From Diploptera punctata (Eukaryota > Arthropoda > Insecta > Blattodea > Blaberidae): DNA of 64,000 bases. The notes under the pieces are model-generated. The model made no database searches, was not told the origin of the DNA, and worked only from the letters and a program-made list of their open reading frames with translations. Positions 60,481 to 64,000 of this stretch are shown in pieces; the first letter of the stretch is position 1; every line of letters begins with the position of its first letter. The position numbers were made by a program, and so were the translations under genes. The stretch spans positions 1-64,000 of the forward strand of contig JASPKZ010005707.1 of NCBI GenBank assembly GCA_030220185.1. The letters are read 5' to 3'.

Positions 60481-60927
60481 TTGAGACTGGTTTAGCGGTT
60501 CGTGTTAAGTTTCTTCACGGCCCGTCTGTTATAACAACCCAGTAAATTCTTCACCGGTTAGAAAGGCATTTTAATACGCTTTTAATTGGAGATGGAATGT
60601 GAGATACGATCCATTTGTACTGTAATACTTTCAGCTGGGTCAATACCTATTGCCTTCATTCATTCTTTAAACTTCTTCATGCATTTTTCAATGATATAAC
60701 AGTTACGTTATCTAATACTCTGATAACCTGAATTAGTACAAATTCACTTGATGACACTTTTAGACTTTTATTATGTTTACGATTCATCACTGAGATCGTA
60801 ACAGGTCTGTAGACCTAACACGTAAACCTTCTCTCCTTTGATACCCGTTTTCCGGAAACTTGTATTTTTTCTGAAAGCCTACGTCACAAGCACATAAAGT
60901 GTCAGTAAATTGTTTGTATATATATAT

Positions 60928-61268
60928 GTCCACCGCTGTGGTCTCGAGGTAGCTTGCTGCCTTGTCACGCACCGGCCCGGGTTCGAACTCCGGTCGCGAA
61001 GTTTTTCTGGGTGAGGTTTTTATCGGTTTTTTTCCACCTCTAAGACAAATGTCAGGAGAGCTTTAAGGCCCAAACGGTCCCCGAAACAATATGCCCATCA
61101 TCATCACCCTTATCATTATCATCATCATCATCTACATTATCATCCTTCACCGGTGTGGAAAGCAACGGGAAGCTACCACATCTACAATGCCCTAGTAAAG
61201 CAGCAAAGCATAGCATGGAAATTATTGCAGTGAAAGATCTGCCTTGGGGCAGAATTACTATGGATGTG
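60928..61268 (+). mobile_element. SINE family 2, tail B
   Basis: Head CCGCTGTGGTCTCGAGGTAG, B box GGGTTCGAACTCCGG, body, tail B with (CAT)n and ACCGGTGTGGAAAGCAACGG, ending AGAATTACTATGGATG. Confidence 0.9.
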
Positions 61269-61271
61269 TAT

Positions 61272-61345
61272 ATATACAGGATGTCCCATTCAAACCCCCA
61301 CAATTTAATTAATCATAACTAACAAAGTATATTTCTGACATTTTT
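61272..61345 (+). mobile_element. Lone terminal repeat of a mariner-like element
   Basis: ACAGGATGTCCCATTCAAAC and AATTAATCATAACTAACAAAG match the end of the element at 52622-53150. No partner end is seen. Confidence 0.6.
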
Positions 61346-61384
61346 TGAAGATTTTTGTTGCAAATGCCCCAGGTTGTCTTTCGA

Positions 61385-61733
61385 CATTCTTCGTGTTCTT
61401 TTCTGACATGGCTTACTTGTAACCCACTTCCGAGGTTGGGGCGCTTGGAAGGCTAGGTTACGTTGCCCCGATGATATGATGGGTGATGATGATAATGGTG
61501 CGCCAGAAGAGTCTCTAATCGTAAGCTTAATCTATGATGAATAAGAATGATGATGATTGCGATGACCATATGATTTCGGGGACCGTTTGGGCCTTAAAAT
61601 TTTTCTGACATTTGTCTTACAGGTGAGGAAAAACCCCGATAAAAACCTCATCCAGAAAAACTGCCCCGACCGGGGATCGAACCCGGGCCCGCTGCGTGAC
61701 AAGGCAGCTACCTCGAGACCACAACGGTGGACT
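61385..61733 (-). mobile_element. SINE family 2, tail A
   Basis: Minus-strand head CCGTTGTGGTCTCGAGGTAG (a few bases lost near GCTGCC), B box GGGTTCGATCCCCGG, body and tail A to AGAATGTCGAAAGACAACC. Confidence 0.9.
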
Positions 61734-61784
61734 CTATATTATCTTATTGATTAAATCTTCATTTAGTGTTTAATATTACAGTTA

Positions 61785-62187
61785 ATTTTCTTCTTCTTCT
61801 TCTTCTACGCATGAAGGCTGGCAGCTTGTTGCGTGTTCATTCACTACAGGTCCGGGGTATGGTGACGTCCTTCCATCGTAGTTGTGGTCTTCCTAACGGC
61901 CTTTTCTGCTGAGGTGTCCAGTCACGTACTTTCTTCACTAATCTACTGTTCTCCATTCTATCTATGTGATCGTTCCAGTTTAGTCTTCTATCATGTATCC
62001 AGAGGTTTATAGGTTCAATTTCACATTCTTCTCTAATAACCGAGCTGCGAATTTTCTCTCTCAGCGATTTTCCTACGATTTTCCTTACAACTTTCATTTC
62101 GATTGTTTCATTGATTTGTTTTGTTTTTTTAGTTTCTGTTCGGCATTCACAACCATATGTTAGAACAAGATTGTTATATTCTGATGT
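61785..62187 (-). mobile_element. LINE 3' fragment, reverse
   Basis: The minus strand has a 135-codon frame, its first ~22 codons from the adjoining type-4 tail. The LINE part reads LTYGCECRTETKKTKQINET, EMKVVRKIVGKSLREKIRSS, WIHDRRLNWNDHIDRMENSR, KRPLGRPQLRWKD. Ends in a GAAGAAG tail. Confidence 0.78.
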
Positions 62188-62275
62188 ACTATATGTTTGT
62201 CCTGGTGAGTGGAAGAGAAGACCACATGGCCTTAACTCCAGCATGCTAAATAAATAAATAAATACTAAATAAAAA
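62188..62275 (+). mobile_element. LINE 3' tail (type 4)
   Basis: TATGTTTGTCCTGGTGAGTG, ACATGGCCTTAACTCC, (TAAA)n; the last ~80 bp of the family at 36651-37372. Confidence 0.75.
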
Positions 62276-62319
62276 TATCAGTTGACGTTATGTTGTGTTT
62301 ATAAACTGCATAAGTCATC

Positions 62320-62645
62320 ATCACCCACGCAAGTATTAGGCCGTGTGGCCTGTTACGGTCTCAAAGAGGAATTTTCCATCCAGCGCTTTTTTGGACGTCC
62401 CAGCGATATTCTGCCTTGAGGGCAGTAGCGAAGTATGGCTTTTGGAATTCTATGAGACGGCATTCGTTGAAGATGGGCTTTCCAGTTGTTTTGGTAGTTT
62501 TGTATATGGTGAAGAATGGGTTCTACATCCAACTCTTCCACAATTTCCTCATTTCTTTTATGGTCCCACTTTGTGTAGCCTGCTGTACGGCGCATAAATC
62601 GCATCTCATTTGCTGTTATTCGGCTTTCAAAACTGCATACGTAAA
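62320..62645 (-). mobile_element. LINE 3' end (type 2)
   Basis: Minus strand 62353-62604: [68 protein letters not shown]. Upstream of it: MQF-ESRITANEMRF. 62650-63055 is AT-rich and unassigned. Confidence 0.8.
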
Positions 62646-63054
62646 TGTGTCTTATATAGTATCATTAGTGTTAAATTACATTTTACAGAATCAATTTTTA
62701 TTTATACTTGAAGGAGGAAGATTACGCTGAATTATCTCCACTTTCTTAAGTTGAAATTGATATTAATTTAGATATGATATTGGTAATCTGATGTATGCTC
62801 GTGGGATATTGGCATATTGATATCTTCTAGGAGGCTCTAGCACGAAGAGGTGATTTTCAGATTTTTAAACTGAGGAAATGGAGAGAAAGAACATGAATTT
62901 AAATTATAGATCGTACAAATTACAATATGCTAATTATAAATTGAATAAATTTTATACACTTGCTGGAATATCATGTTTTTTACATGTGTGGTGTACATTA
63001 ATTCACTTTTTTGTACAATATCATTCTAATTCGTTGCATAGAGGATGCAATTGC

Positions 63055-63082
<28 letters not shown>

Positions 63083-63088
<6 letters not shown>

Positions 63089-64000
63089 TGATAAGAAAAA
63101 TAAATGCCTGGACGGGATTCGAACCCGGATCTCTGAGTCTGTACCTCAGCGTGATACCCATTACACTACCAGGCGAATCCAATTCAAACACTTATTTTTC
63201 TTATATATGTATTATACTCTCCATTATTACTAGATGTCGCGAGAACACTGTCTTCACTGCCATCTAGTAGCTGACTATATCAAGTAAGCAAATTAAAGAT
63301 AATATTTTATTTTACTTTATAGCAGTGACGCTTTATCGATGTTATAATTAAATCTTTAACATTGAGCAATGCAAGCTTAATATGGTATGATAAGAAAAAT
63401 AAATGCCTGGATGGGATTCGAACCCGGATCTCTGAGTCTGTACCTCAGCGTGATATCCATTACACTACCAGGCGAATCCAATTCAAACACTTATTTTTCT
63501 TATATATGTATTATACTCTCCATTATTACTAGATGTCGCGAGAACACTGTCTTCACTGCCACCTAGTAGCTGACTATATCAAGTAAGCAAATTAAAGAGA
63601 ATATTTATTTTACTTTATAGCAGTGACGCTTTATCGATGTTATAATTAAATCTTTAACATTGAGCAATGCAAGCTTAATATGGTATGATAAGAAAAATAA
63701 ATGCCTGGATGGGGTTCGAACCCGGATCTCTGAGTCTGTACCTCAGCGTGATATTCATTCCACTACATTTTTCTTATCATACCATATTAAGCTTGCATTG
63801 CTCAATGTTAAAGATTTAATTATAACATCGATAAAGCGTCACTGCTATAAAGTAAAATAAATATTCTCTTTAATTTGCTTACTTGTTATAGTCAGCTACT
63901 AGATGGCAGTGAAGACAGTGTTCTCGCGACATCTAGTAATAATGGAGAGTATAATACATATTTAAGAAAAATAAGTGTTTGAATTGGATTCGCCTGGTAG
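63083..64000. repeat. Tandem ~300-bp array with tRNA-like modules, ending in a palindrome
   Basis: Units start at about 63085, 63384 and 63681 (GTATGATAAGAAAAATAAAT), each with a minus-strand tRNA-like module, bracketed by AAGAAAAAT and ATTTTTCTTATATATGTA. The third module stops at CACTAC (63766) and the array turns back: 63767-64000 is the inverted copy of ~63467-63701. The window ends inside the next module, now on the plus strand (GCCTGGTAG). Confidence 0.88.
63106..63174 (-). tRNA. tRNA-like module, ACA anticodon loop
   Basis: Minus strand: acceptor GCCTGG / CCAGGC, A box TAGTGTAATGGG, short D stem GTG/CAC, anticodon stem CTGAG/CTCAG with loop GTACAGA, T arm CCGGG-TTCGAAT-CCCGT. Folds well, but ACA is not a normal anticodon, so probably a tRNA-derived module and not a working tRNA. 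Repeated at 63405-63473 and, cut short, 63703-63766. Confidence 0.4.

Overview
The window looks like accessory, repeat-dominated DNA from an insect, most probably a blattodean (cockroach or termite). That rests on two chitin-binding RR-2 cuticle protein genes with typical insect exon structure, several tRNA-headed SINE families, hundreds of bases of (AAT)n repeats, short LINE 3' ends, Penelope-like elements and deleted mariner-type transposons. The species call is inference; no database was searched.

Layout. 1-6603: a satellite of about 59 bp (two related 29-30 bp halves) whose first ~2.95 kb is an error-rich second copy of 3640-6600. 6604-11760: a cuticle gene (minus strand, three exons, TATA box, poly-A signal) with SINEs and LINE ends in its introns. 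11.8-18.4 kb: LINE, SINE, Penelope-like and MITE insertions. 18.5-20.3 kb: a minus-strand terminal exon built of exactly twelve 153-bp (51-codon) repeats, with two nonsense codons. 21.4-26.6 kb: MITE, SINEs, microsatellites, and a fold-back element with a tRNA-like sequence in each arm. 26.9-38.6 kb: a second cuticle gene (minus strand, three exons, ~11.7 kb span), whose introns hold nested transposons, a 1.1-kb fold-back element and a tandem array carrying tRNA-like modules. 38.9-43.7 kb: five MITE copies in alternating orientation, then a tandem duplication of a MITE+SINE composite. 43.7-55.9 kb: LINE ends, a 650-bp ATT/ATC microsatellite, a five-copy ~197-bp tandem array, mariner fragments, and a LINE nested in a LINE with an 11-bp target-site duplication. 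56.2-56.4 kb: a terminal exon of a third possible secreted or cuticular protein (minus strand). 56.4-64 kb: a hAT-like element, SINEs, a Penelope-like insertion (12-bp target-site duplication) with a hammerhead-like motif, and a second tRNA-like tandem array ending in a palindrome.

All four gene-like loci are on the minus strand, and at least two encode cuticle proteins, so the window probably lies in a transposon-expanded cuticle gene cluster. Both complete genes put a 5-codon first exon, then a signal-peptide exon, then the whole RR-2 domain in the last exon. The proteins would be secreted by epidermal cells and bind chitin in the cuticle. The rest of the DNA is mobile or tandem repeat; no rRNA, CRISPR array or bacterial feature is seen.
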